Below, piece after piece: positions 39,660 through 51,000 of a DNA stretch of 64,000 nt. The notes under the pieces are model-generated. The model ran no database searches, was not told where the DNA came from, and worked only from the letters and a program-made list of their open reading frames with translations. The position numbers and the translations under genes were made by a program. Origin of the DNA: Phoebastria nigripes (taxonomy: Eukaryota; Chordata; Aves; Procellariiformes; Diomedeidae); assembly GCA_035582835.1 (NCBI GenBank), contig JAYKAV010002673.1:499620-563619 (forward strand), read 5' to 3'. The stretch's first letter is position 1; each line of letters starts with the position of its first letter.

Positions 39660-41387
39660 CCAGCTAGATCCTTGAGCTAGGCAAGTGATGGAGACCAAGT
39701 GATGGAGATGATAGATTTTTTTAAAAAAATCACCAGTGACCTGGAAAACTGCTGAATTTCATAATGATCTTAGGTCAGACATGTAATATTGATTATTTAC
39801 CTAGCACAGTAATTCATGCCAAATCACCTGTCTTTAATAAGATTTCAATGTTAATTTCACAGTTTGCATTATTGTATAATGTTAGAACTTTCCTCAATTC
39901 ATCTTGAAATGTTTGGCTTTTTGATAGGTNCACACAAGCCCACAACAAATATCATATACCTTCACATACATACAGGATACATATTCATGGAGATAAGATG
40001 TGGAAAGATGACTAATGTATAGACATGATTATATCAATCAGTTTAAAAGATTCTTATTTAAAGCAATTAAATAATACTAATATAGTGTGCAAAAAAATGC
40101 AATGTAACAGTTCTTGGCATTCTTACACGAAATGTAATAAAAGGGTACTGTCCTTGATAATAAAACCCTTGGTCCTNTGAAGATAGAGAGGAAAATTCTT
40201 ATTAGGTTGCCGATGGTCTGTTTCAGAAGTCATGGGACACACACAAAGTCTAATTTTCAGAACCTAATGGAGACTTTCCATTAGCCCCAACAGACTTTGG
40301 GTCACACTCTTAAAAGCATATGACNGCCTACAAATGCATTGTGCAGATGCCTGGCCCACAGTCTCTTCCCCATATGCTAAAAAATAAAAATACCTCTTCA
40401 TATAAAGAATGCTAGAGCTTCAAGATCTGTAAGAAATAAGAAAGTACTAGGTGATACTAAGAAACCTACTATTCTAGATGCATACACTGAGAGATAAGAA
40501 AATCAATCATGTCATTACGAGATGTCCTGCAAGACATCTAATGGTCATGCAAAATGCCTTCCTATTGACAACAGAGTTTTCTGACAGAAAGCGTGCACGC
40601 TCACTGACAACATGCCCAACAACTCATTCCCATCAGACATTTAAATATTGCAAGCATTGTCCTCTTCCAGGCACCCAAGCTTGTGTCCAGAGGATCATGT
40701 GGTGAAGGCAGTGGAGCTGGCAACTGTGATGAGGCTTTTGAGTGAGTAGTGCCTCCAGCCCTGCAGTCCACGATGGACTGAATCTTCCTCCTTAGTGCAT
40801 TGCATTACAGTGAAAAAAATGACAAAAAAGGAAAGAGGAAGGGAAAGGGAAAAGGAAAAGCCTACCAGTTAGCCCAAATGTCAGCATTTGTCTTGGATGT
40901 GCTCAACACTGATGGAAAGCCAGGAGAAGCTGTTCAAAGGTTTTTGCATCAGGCCATTTCTCCTCCATTAGGTATGTTCATTTTCCTCTTGTGTACCAAG
41001 AAATCACTTGGGCTTTCACTATGAAACTAGTAACAAAACTAAATGCTACAGATTATTTACAAGAGCAAACAAAAAGGACTGGGAAAAAAAAAACCGCAGG
41101 AAAAGCTTTCAGAAGTGGAGGCTGGTGACTTGCCAGGTAACGGTCAGAGACTAACCTAATTATANGGGAGTCTTTATAGCAGCTTTGGACGTGGTCGCTT
41201 CTGTGATTCTGTTAAAGATTCAGCAAAAAGCAGAGTTGGACCATTCATTTCATTGTAGTTTCTAACATGATTTTCTCAAACAAAGATTTCTCTTCCCAAC
41301 TGTATTTGGTAACCAAGCGTAAGTGAAATCAAATGCCTTTCTTGCAGGTCACCAAAATATAGACTGATGCAGGCAAATATTAGTCTC

Positions 41388-41411
41388 AAGCTTCTTTCTT
41401 AAAAGAAGCTT
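41388..41411. repeat. Perfect 10-bp inverted repeat, 4-nt loop
   Basis: AAGCTTCTTT (41388-41397), loop CTTA, AAAGAAGCTT (41402-41411). Confidence 0.9.
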
Positions 41412-42676
41412 TGGGCCTACACTCTTTGGTCTCGTATCATATTAGGCACATTAGGAGATCTATTTTCATATAACTTCGTTTCTTGATTAAGAAGACATAT
41501 TTAACTGCATTTTTTCATCCATCCTGCTTCAGCAGCAGCTAGGGAGCAAAATCCTTCATTCAGGAGGGCTTCCCAGCTGTGCTGTTGCTTCAGACCCATC
41601 ATTTCTCCCCCAAGCTGCCCTCAAGCGCCTGCTGCACAGTCCTGGCTTTGCTTGTGCAGACAACCAGTGGAGGGCAGAGGATGCCTGACGGGTGCATAAA
41701 CCTCAAAACCCTTTTTCCACAAAATGCTGTTTTTTCAAATAGTGTTGTTCCCATCTGTGTAACAGTTTGTACTCTGCATCTTTAAAAGTAGGCATGTAAA
41801 ACTGGAAAGATTTTGTAACCAGGATTAAATATCCACTACCTTTAATTATTGCACAATTAAAATAATAATGGTAGGCTTTTTTGACTAATCAGATAAAAAT
41901 GAACACTTAATTGAACATTTCATGAATGTTTCATATCAATCAGGAAATAAAATACTCTTGAATTTTTATTGCAATATTTGCTTGTGTTATAGAGAGCTCT
42001 TTAAGGCATCAACGAATGTAACAAACCCATTTATTTACAGCACGTTTGCCCTCACTAGGATTGAAGGGTGCACAGGAAAACAGAAAATGTTCTTTGGGAT
42101 GTCTTAATAAAAATACATGCAAATAATTGGGAAAACAAGAACAGCAGCATGTAACAGCAGAAAACTTCTAAAAGAAGCCTAAATTGTTGCTGGCGGGTTT
42201 TTCCCCTAGTTAAATAGACAGGTGAAAATTCCCCTTTAGGAAAGTGGATGCAGAGCATGCAGGGTTTTTGGAGGAAAATTATNGTACGGGCTGGTTTCCA
42301 AAAATACTGTGGCTATAAAACATAATTAGATGGCAAGTATGTGAATAACAAAAGTTAAAATCCCTAAGAGTAATGAGATTCATTTGATAATTTTATGAAT
42401 GCAAGATAAATTTTGTCCTTTTAATTTGTTCTCTGACCACTGAGGACGCAGCTTTATGGACAACTTCCCAGCAGCACCTTGATCTAAGCAGTGACTGCTC
42501 TGAGGTCGCTGGATAATTTGCTGGATTATGTTTCAGATGGATTAACCCCCCAACCCAGCTCACCAGGCAGCCACAGTAAATGCATGTGTTCATACAGGGA
42601 AAATATAAGGGGAGAGAAAGTAAATAAAGGTGAAAGGACATGTTTTCTACAGACATAAAGTACAGCTTTCCTTTCC

Positions 42677-42696
42677 TTTTTTTTTTTTTTTTTTTT
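42677..42696. repeat. Poly-T tract (20 T)
   Basis: Uninterrupted homopolymer preceded by CTTTCCTTTCC. It lies just downstream of the DHRSX exon at 43003 in transcript direction. Confidence 0.88.
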
Positions 42697-43002
42697 AATT
42701 AGGGATGCTCAGATTCTTGTGCAGTCGCATGATTTTTAGTGCTGGAGAGCTAAAAAACACAGCAGAGGAACAAGACTTGCAATAACATCATGAGCAGGGG
42801 TGGCATTGAAGTGTTCAGTCTGCTCAGCTGACAATCTCTCCAAAAAATGCAATTTAACTCTAGAAAGACATCCCTGTTAATGCAGCCATATTGTAACCTG
42901 CCATATGGTTCAGACAATCGATTTGAAATGTGAAGTGATAGACGAGAGCCCCACTTGCCATATCTTCCCCTGCAGATATGTGAAGAAAAAACCAGAACTC
43001 AC

Positions 43003-43104
43003 CATTATTCACCAGGACATGGAGCGGATAATTCTTTGCTCTAAACCGCTGCACAAATTGCCGTATAGACTTCATGGAAGCCAAATCACAGTATAAAAAC
43101 TCCA
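43003..43104 (-). CDS. DHRSX: DHRSX internal coding exon preceding the NNAG motif
   Basis: This 102-nt exon is the most N-terminal DHRSX coding part visible. Seen: a long pyrimidine-rich acceptor ending CTCTCCCAG with the exon starting at 43104, and a consensus donor, AATG|GTGAGT, with the exon ending at 43003. Both ends are in phase 1. The encoded segment runs EFLYCDLASMKSIRQFVQRF and ends HVLVNN plus the first base of the next codon, so splicing to 28189 restores NNAG. The CDLAS region is the SDR loop contacting the adenine of the cofactor, and the VNNAG segment is the fourth beta strand. It corresponds to about residues 97-130 of human DHRSX. The preceding exons, which carry the membrane anchor and the TGxxxGxG dinucleotide loop, were not found between 43105 and 64000. 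A solo LTR in the same orientation begins about 490 bp upstream (43591-44000). Confidence 0.94.
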
Positions 43105-43638
43105 CTGGGAGAGAAGAGGAGATGAACAAAAACAGAGTTTAAGTCAGTTACAATGATATAAAAACACACTTATATACATCAACAAGGACTCCTGTGATAA
43201 TGTCACCAGGAAAGTAAAGATTCTAAAAATAAACCAGGCTTTTGAAAATTATGGGTGAAGCTGGTCTCGGAAGGTTCCTTCTTTTTCCTTCCTTCCTTCC
43301 TTTCTATTTTTAAACTATTGATTCTTCACAGAGCAAATATGAGGAATGCTGCTGCCAGGAGGTGAAGAAGGGTATCAAACGGAGCAAATATGTCCCAGTC
43401 CTACTGTTTGTTCTACTGCTACCATTTAGGAAGAGGGGCTACAGCTCTTCAGCACTGAGATGAACAAGACATGGCAGCTGGAAATTAAATGGGGAGAGGA
43501 AAAGCCACATCGGGCACCATAATGTTTCCCTGTGTTTCTGATGCCAAATATGCTGCCCTATGTTTTTTTCCAGATTATCTGCTGAGTGTCTGTGGTCCGA
43601 ACAGTGATGGAGTCTGACAACACGTTATAAAAGAAAGC

Positions 43639-43644
43639 TTTATT
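43639..43644 (-). promoter_or_regulatory. AATAAA polyadenylation signal inside the minus-strand LTR
   Basis: TTTATT on the plus strand reads AATAAA on the minus strand, followed by a T-rich segment (GCTTTCTTTTATAACGTGTTG) that could be a downstream U/GU-rich element. Because the LTR is sense with DHRSX, this signal could in principle end a transcript inside the intron; that is inference. Confidence 0.6.
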
Positions 43645-43900
43645 GAGGCAGTAGGAAAGACGAGCAACAGCGTGCCCATACGGCGACTCACCCGATCACT
43701 GACAGCAAACATGGCATCGTAAGTGATGCCGTGGCTCTGATCGACATCCAGGGACACTTGGTGTCCGGGTCACCTGGCAGCAACAACCAGTCACATAAAT
43801 GCCTTTTGAGTGTGGGTAAGAGTCGCGCCGCCCCTTGGCTCCAGCAATGGCAGTGTGATTTGAGAGGATCATACCTCATGTGGATACTGTGGGCGGCATC

Positions 43901-44000
43901 CTGCCTACGCTGCTGATGTTGGTCAAGGGGTAGGGTGGCAGGGGGCAGGGGGTCAGCAGTCTGCCTATGCCAATGATGTTGGTCAAGAGGCAGGGCGTCA
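43901..44000 (-). repeat. Imperfect 60-bp-period duplication at the U3 end of the LTR
   Basis: CTGCCTACGC at 43901 and CTGCCTATGC at 43961 begin two copies that share GATGTTGGTCAAG and align over 40 bp with 8 differences. The second copy stops at the LTR terminus. The 20-bp spacer between the copies is G-rich. Confidence 0.85.
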
Positions 44001-47000
44001 GTGTCTCAAAATATATTTAACACTGGTATGTTTTTATTTCCAAGAAAATATGTCTCTAACAAAAGCATCCTTTGTTCAAAGCATTAGTCAGGCATTGACC
44101 TTCTCTAGAGCACTACAAAATTAATTAATTAAAATAAAAAAGATTACTTAAATCCCCCAATAACTTTAAACCCATTAGGTCTGAAAATTCTCCTCCTGTT
44201 GCAGTTGTTCAGCTTTCACCCCCTGACCCTCACAGCACTGCTTCATCGGTTGCCTTGCCTTGCATGACAGCCACGACCAGGGTTATGAAGTGAAAACAAG
44301 CGGTGCCCCCCCACAACAGCAGTAGCTATCCCCAACACAAACAATCCAAATTCTTTAGAAACTCTGCAAAGGGGAAAAAGAAAGAAAACTGTGACCTCAT
44401 CCACCTGTTTTAGCCTTTTAGAAAGTATACATATTACGTGCCAGGCTTTTGGTTTGTTTCAGCATTAGCTATGTTTTAAGCAAGAAAGTGTGAGTCTCTA
44501 GCGCAGATGTTATTCTCCTTTCTGTTTGCTACATGTCATGGTGGGACTCCAAGTCAGCTAGATGTTGTCAACTCCACGCCAGCCAGACCCAGTACACTAG
44601 GGCTCTGAGGTGGATTTGCCTGAACCTCTTCCATAAAGTGAATTTTCCAAGAAAGACCAAAAGGTGTTTCAACTTTAGAAAGTCAGACAGTACTGAGCAA
44701 CCTCCAGCGACTAAGTCCATCAGAAAGAAAGGCGAAGGCTGTACAAAGCATGCTTCCCTTGCTCACTGTGTCCTTGCAGGGTGAGTCCTTACTGTCCGGT
44801 TTGATTTCAACAAACTCCCAGATTTCCTGAGCTGTGGCAACCTCTGCACAGATGCCCAGTTCCCAGGACGGTTTTGGCCACCACAGCTGAGGACTGGGGC
44901 TCCAGGTCCTCGCTGTGTTTTCCCCGCTCCCCCCGCCCTCCCACCTCGCGGCCCGAGGGCTGCTCCCCTGTGCTCCATGGGAAGGAACAGCCACCCCCTT
45001 CCTTGCACGTGGCTTCCCCCACCTCTTCCTATGAAAGAAACAGCCTTTAAAAGAAAGGAAAATTAAAGATATACAGTTCTTCACACATGCTAAAGAAAGC
45101 CTTTCTGACAAGAACATTAAACTATTGGGTAAACAGGCTCCAACGCAGGCTGCAATAAGAGACCTTTCCTGCTACTCTTTTCCCTGGTCCATCAGTGATG
45201 TTCACCAAACTGTTTCATCCTGTCACAGTTGCGGCTATGAGCTATAATGCCTCTTTATAGTGTGTGTGTACAATAAGAGTTTAGGAAGGCCTGCAGGCAC
45301 AACAGCAAGCTAAATAACAAAAGACAATCACGGCTCTTATTAAAATCCTTTACAGGAGAACAGTTCCTTCAGTCCCCTTCAGTTTTACACATACAGGGCT
45401 TTAATAATCCTTACATATTTTGAACCTAGACAGTATTAGACCTCTGAAATTGTCTCAGTGAATTTATATAAGTTACTCAGTGGCCTTTTCCATTTAAAAA
45501 AAAAAAAAAAAAGAAAGCTTAGATTCCAGTTTTAAGATAGTGTAAATACATTTTTTCGAAAAGGCTGTAAAGTCGTACCATTTTAACGACACTGACCCAT
45601 GAATAACACTGGACAATTTCTTGAGCTCCCTATAGACCTTTAGGAGGTCTGCAATTTTGTTTAATTTCACTGATGTCCTGCATCTGGAGGTGGTAAGGCA
45701 ACGCAAAAGTTATTAACTCCTGTAAAAGAAGAGAGTTGTTCAGGTCATTCCTCTTGTGGCCTAGCAGCTATATAAAACCACATGAANGGCACTGTAATTG
45801 CTCAGATGCACAAAACCTGGTTCTACTAACTTATTAGTAACTAGTGCAACAATGAATGGAGTAGAGACCTAGGCGAAGCTTTATGCTGACTCTGCTGTTG
45901 CTCTACTTCTCCAGGCAGCTCATCAAGGAAAGAGATTAGGGAAAGCATGATCAGCTTATAGGAGGCAGCCACTCACACTGCCAATAGAGGAGTCCCTTTT
46001 AANACAAAATACTCATCTTGGTACAGAAGGCATTGGACTTTCATTAGCTGCAGTATTTTGTGGCACAGTGCACGGTCCAACCACTTCTTTACCTCCCGTA
46101 TGGACTGTGGCAACATTACTGACTCTCCTGGATTTTGCTAATGACACTATACGTGCAAGGAAAGCAGGCCCCTGAGAACATTCATTGAACTAAATTTTAA
46201 TCTCTCCCCTCATCTGACCTCGAAATTGTCCTCTTCTGCATTGCCAACTACAATGGTGGTTAGATAACCGGTGTGCCAAGGCGAGTGCTTTTCAGGCAGA
46301 CGGGTACAACCCCATCCTTCCTGGGAATTAACTTTTTGCTACGTCTGTCTGATCTCCCCTCCCTTAATTTTGTAGTTTTGCAGAGCAACTGCTGTTGTTC
46401 ATTATGACTGTACAGTACCCAGAATAATGGCATACTAGGCCAAGGCTATCATTACTAAGCTTATTTACTTGCTTACTTGGGAAGCGTGTCATCATATTCA
46501 CTATTTGTAAAGCACTTGCCATCAAAAGGCCAGAACATGCTTCGGAAAGGAAAACAAACAAACAAATCAAACCCCAAACTTCTTTTTGCTCACGGGGCAG
46601 AAACTTTAATGGCCAGAATTTTTGTTCGTGCTTATTCGTGCATGGCGGCTCTTTGCCAGGGAGGCAGTCTCACTGGCGTGAGTGCCGCGCTGACTGAGGT
46701 GCCGTTCCACTCGAGAAAGAGTGCCAAAACACGGCTCCAGGTCGTGTGCTGACTGAGTGGTAGGGCCGTGAACAGAAACCCAGTTTCTTCTTTGTCCCAT
46801 GATCCGAGTATTTGATTTTTTTTAGCAGTGTACTGAAGAATTACACATCTAGAAGCTAAGGACAATGGTTAGTTTTTAGAATATGCACAAATAAACTAAG
46901 CAACCCATTTTTTAATATGTCTTAATTAATAAAGACCAGTGTTTAATAATGTGAGCAAATGACCAAACCTGAACTTGAACTAGCAACGTGACTTGAATCA

Positions 47001-47694
47001 CTTTTCAGAAACAACGATGGCAAAAGGTTTTCTGTATGGGATAGGTATGAGCAAAAAGAATAAATACGTGCAATAACAACAAGCAAAATGAAACATATGC
47101 CAAAATTAATATTTAGATTTGTTACTTCTTACCTTTTTGGTTTGTCTGCCACTGGACTTCAAATTATTCAAGCACCTAATAATTGACAATAGTGGTCATT
47201 ATGCTTTTGAGTTTAATAATATGTTTTCAAAACTAACTGGTTCCTTTGATTTGCTGTATGCCATTAAGAACAAAAATGGGGAATAGAATCTACATATAGA
47301 ATATCTGCAGCTAATGCTACTGAAATACTCTATTTTCTAACTCTATCCCATCTTATCTCTCCTTCTCCTATACTCTCTCTTGCTTTCAGGTACTTCTAGA
47401 ACAACAGACATGCCTGTATTTCTTTCTTCTAGTGGACATGTTCCTTGTTCTTACCTAAACAATCTTTCCAACGAAACCAAGTGAGTACATAATTGTCAGA
47501 CACTGGCTAAAATATTCACTGTTAAAAATATTTTACTATTATTTTATTGTAATTTGATGACTCAGTTGTCAGAAAGTTATTAGCTAATAAAATATAAAAG
47601 GAGCATAATTTCCAAAAAGACAGCTAGAGTTACTTATGCCATTATTCACATATTAATAGATACGTATATGATGGGGCTACAATTTCTGCTTTGC

Positions 47695-48093
47695 CTAATT
47701 GCTGTCTTTCAGACATGTATCTGCCTGGTGCAGCATCTTTTCAGTAACAGAGAAGTCGGTACGATGTTTTTCGGGCTGCTCCTCAATAAGGCCATACAAA
47801 TCCCACAGAGCTATGCTGGCTGACCGCACACGACACCACGGAGCACCTGTACAGTTCAGTGCCTGCTCCTGCACTGTGCACCCTCTGCTCACTTGGTCGT
47901 GGTAACTGCAGTCAGAGGACCTGAAGGACAGGCACACGGTGGCTTTTGGAGAGCTTTCTGACACCATGAGACCCACGGGAGCCCAGAGGAGCCCCAGCAT
48001 TAGGAGAGCCTGACACAGCCCCTGAGTGCTCACGCTCCCTTGAGTTTCCCCCTTCGGGTCAACTTCCCCATTTCTGTCTGTCTGCTTCTTCAC
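47695..48093 (-). other. Unexplained 132-codon open frame with a leader-like hydrophobic segment
   Basis: I do not recognise this frame. It opens with a hydrophilic stretch of about 25 residues, followed by LCQALLMLGLLWAPVGLMV, which resembles a secretion leader, then SES as a plausible cleavage region. The remaining 90 or so residues hold seven cysteines and one NCT glycosylation sequon. It ends at a TAG and has no obvious splice acceptor before its ATG. Base composition is more GC-rich than the AT-rich flanks. Options are a decayed retroviral envelope leader, an exon of an unannotated secreted protein, or chance. A long hydrophilic region before the hydrophobic core would fit an envelope-type leader, but no neighbouring retroviral sequence was seen, and the nearest LTR (43591-44000) is solo and so unrelated. 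Confidence 0.25.
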
Positions 48094-51000
48094 GCTATTA
48101 GCACACCTTTCTTTTTAACATCTAGAGTTCCCCTCCTTTGCTTTTCAGGCCAGCCCAGTTGACTATGGTTGCACATTTCTTCTGTGTCTGTATCACAGAG
48201 GCATAAAAAGCATGAAATAGCAATTTTGGTCTACTATGGAAGGAAAATTCAGAAGCAAAAAGAAAGGACAGATATTGCAGTGAAAGATCAGGGACTGTAA
48301 CTTCTGAGATATTCACTGATCAGCTGAACACAGGAAAACGCAATGTTTGGGCTCCTGCAAAGACTATGTCACTTAGGTTTGATTTAGATCAGACTAAGAT
48401 GAGATGGAGGCCACCTACCAACTACCACTTTTTCTGCATTCAACTCTAACTCGTCATCTTGAAATTATTATGGACAGCTACAGCTCCACTTCAGCAGAAA
48501 TCGTAAGTCAGAGTCAACTTTCTTTTATTACTTCTGCAAAAGCAGTTTTCCATCATGCTTTCACTTTCTTTTTTTGTGTTAGAAACACAAACAGGGGATC
48601 CATTCTAGGGAAAGCTGCAACTCTGCCCAGCGTGGCAGGGAGCTGAGAACTCGTAGTTCATGGTGGAAAGAGGACTACAGAAAGCATTGCTTTGCCTGTT
48701 CCCATTTGCCACCCATCTATCCAGTACCTGAAGATACCAGCAGGAAGAGTTACTTTTCCAGCAAGGCACAAACAATGGTTCCTAGACAAGATAATAAAAA
48801 ATGATGCTCAGTAGTCACATATTCATGCTCAAAAACATGTTGCAAAAGCTCCACACGTGTGCATTGTTCTCTGGCTGCCGTATCTCCACAGGGGGCACTG
48901 AGGAATTTGGCCTATTGTCTGCTGTTCTGCCTCACAGAGTTATACTTTGGCATCTGCACAGCAGCAAGGAGAAATGTTGTCCTGCTCATGAAAGAACTGA
49001 GGATGCTTCNGAGCACCCGGACAGTGCAATGGAGGTGTTGTTTATCAGAAAGTGCTCTTAATGAGGCAAATATCTACCATCTGATAGATGCTGCATTGCA
49101 GAGCTAGAGAAGCTCTGTCAGCAAGGTGGCAGGTGGAAATTAAGTGGAGCAAACCCCAGGAGAGAAAAAGCATGAACTGTGAAGAGGAGAAGACAAAGCA
49201 GTACTGACTGGAGCCTCCTTCCCTTTTGTCACTGCACTGTCCTTGCTGACACTAATAAACAGTGGCTTTGTCTTCAGAGACAAGCTTGGTATCTCCCTTC
49301 TCCTGTGATCCTCTCCCCAAAGGAAGGTGTCCCAGAATCAACTCATCTTTCTCAGCAATCTCTGCTCAACTGCTTACACATCTTCCAGCCAAAACAAAAG
49401 TTGTTCTCAATCAAAACAGGGCTGCCAAGGGAGGGGAATGAACTTCTGGAAATTCTGACCAGCTGAGCTCAAAACTCTGGCCGTTACACGACAACACTGT
49501 GAGTGGAAAATGCAAAAGTGCTTCTAGGCTGCTAACACAAACCTGGGGTGTATCAGTCTACAAACCGGGTACGTGTGGAAGCACGCAAGCTCCCATCGAC
49601 AGAACATGACTCCTGTTAACAGAATTTTCCTACATTGTCCGGGACTAACACAAGGGCTGGGATGCAAGTTTTGCTCAGACATGCATGATGACAGAGCACT
49701 GCATGCTATTCAGGACTATAAGATGCTTACTTTAAAAGGACTTCTAGGAAAACAAAAACAAAGAAAAACCCACAGGTAAATAAGGTGTGTACCAGCCAAC
49801 TGCATATTGAGCTGTACAATGAGAGACAGTCATCATAAATGCAGCAAGCACAGCATCTCTATTTATGCCGTGCTCCTGCCCTTGTGCACTTGATGACCTC
49901 CCTGGCTTCTACACCACAAGCACTCCAGAATCTCCCCCATTCTGCATTAGCAACCAAGATTCACAGGAATTCAATATTAAATTGATTAACGCACAGAAAA
50001 TCCTAGTATGTGCAATCGTACCTACGGCACTGGTTGACCCTTAATTCCAGCTGTGGTTATGGTGACAATTTGCAGAACTTTGGCTCCTAATCCTTCAAAC
50101 TATTTTACGTATGTGACTGTGGACCAAAATGTTGGCTGTTGTTTGTCGTGCATCTTACAAGTTCCCCCCCAGTCTTCTCCTCTGTCTTTTATTAGTCTGA
50201 ATAATTTTGTGGCACTTTTTCAGATCACTGATCTTTCATAGACTATTAATAGAAATAATAAACCATGGCTAACTCTAGCACAGATTTACTGTTCAAGCTG
50301 ACGCTTGTGATATGCCATTGAAGAAAAAGACAGATGGAACACATCCATCTGGCAAAGTGTGTGAGTGCACTGCCATGGATCAAACTAGTGAGCATATTTA
50401 AAGACATACGGTTTGGGTACGGTCATAAAAGATACACTCACAACTTTAGTTAGACTAGCTTGTCTACGGCCTTCAGCAGGCAAGTCAGAGCACCTAAATT
50501 CAGCTGTTCCTTCTCTGAGTCATCCATTCTAGTGCCACTAACTTTAAAGGCAGTNTAAAGAGATTAGCTTCCTGTGCCTAATGTTAGCCTTTGTGAACAG
50601 CCTCTGTGTGTCATCCGCCAGCCTATTCAGTGAAAAAAGAGCTCTGCATCGGTGTTCACGACATAAACAGAAATTCACATTGGGCAAACATTAGTAATTC
50701 ATGCTTTTTTTTCTTCCCCAGGATGGTTTTAACATTGTCTGCTCAAAGAGCTATTGTAAAAAAAGGCGTTTCATGGTGCCATTTCTTAACCATGTAGCTT
50801 TAACCTAGTGTACTAAGAGAAACGGGGAAAAAAGACTTCAGCTTTCCAAGAGATCCTTTCTCTCAGAGGTGGAAGAGTAAAATAAAAAAGAAATTTGTTC
50901 TCGGAAACTGAGCAGTCTGGCTTAGCTACTTTCAACTTCCACAAGAGAAGTGTGTGGCCTAGTCCAGTGATCCTTTAACTTGTTAAATTCAACAAACACC

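Larger units (their letters stand above)
28190..43002 (-). other. DHRSX intron, 14,813 bp, between the 102-nt exon and the NNAG/Ser exon
   Basis: Bounded by donor GT at 43002-43001 and acceptor AG at 28191-28190. It contains simple repeats (28414-28441, 31322-31342, 39590-39659, 42677-42696) and perfect inverted repeats (32647-32681, 33528-33594, 41388-41411). Two overlapping opposite-strand open frames lie at 31854-32635. No CR1 or LTR was recognised here, and no coding exon can be supported. Confidence 0.85.
43591..44000 (-). mobile_element. Solo LTR (410 bp), minus strand, with 5-bp target duplication
   Basis: Read on the minus strand the element starts TGACGCCCTGCC and ends CGGACCACA, with TG...CA termini. 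A perfect GTGTC repeat flanks it at 43586-43590 and 44001-44005. A canonical AATAAA lies at 43639-43644 (TTTATT on the plus strand), 48 bp before the 3' end, as expected for R/U5. The first 40 bp of the element recur 60 bp further in (43901-43940 against 43961-44000, 32 of 40 identical), resembling the repeated U3 units of retroviral LTRs. No gag, pol or env is attached. I do not recognise the family. It lies in the same orientation as DHRSX, about 490 bp upstream of the exon at 43003-43104. Confidence 0.82.

Noticed and set aside
44683..45117. 144-codon minus-strand frame in a GC-rich patch with several CpGs
   Set aside because: Composition explains the openness; two other frames of the same strand are also open in the same place.
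43591..48093. A provirus joining the LTR at 43591-44000 to the 132-codon frame at 47695-48093
   Set aside because: The LTR has matching 5-bp duplications immediately at both ends, so it is solo and complete in itself. No gag or pol similarity was seen between the two.
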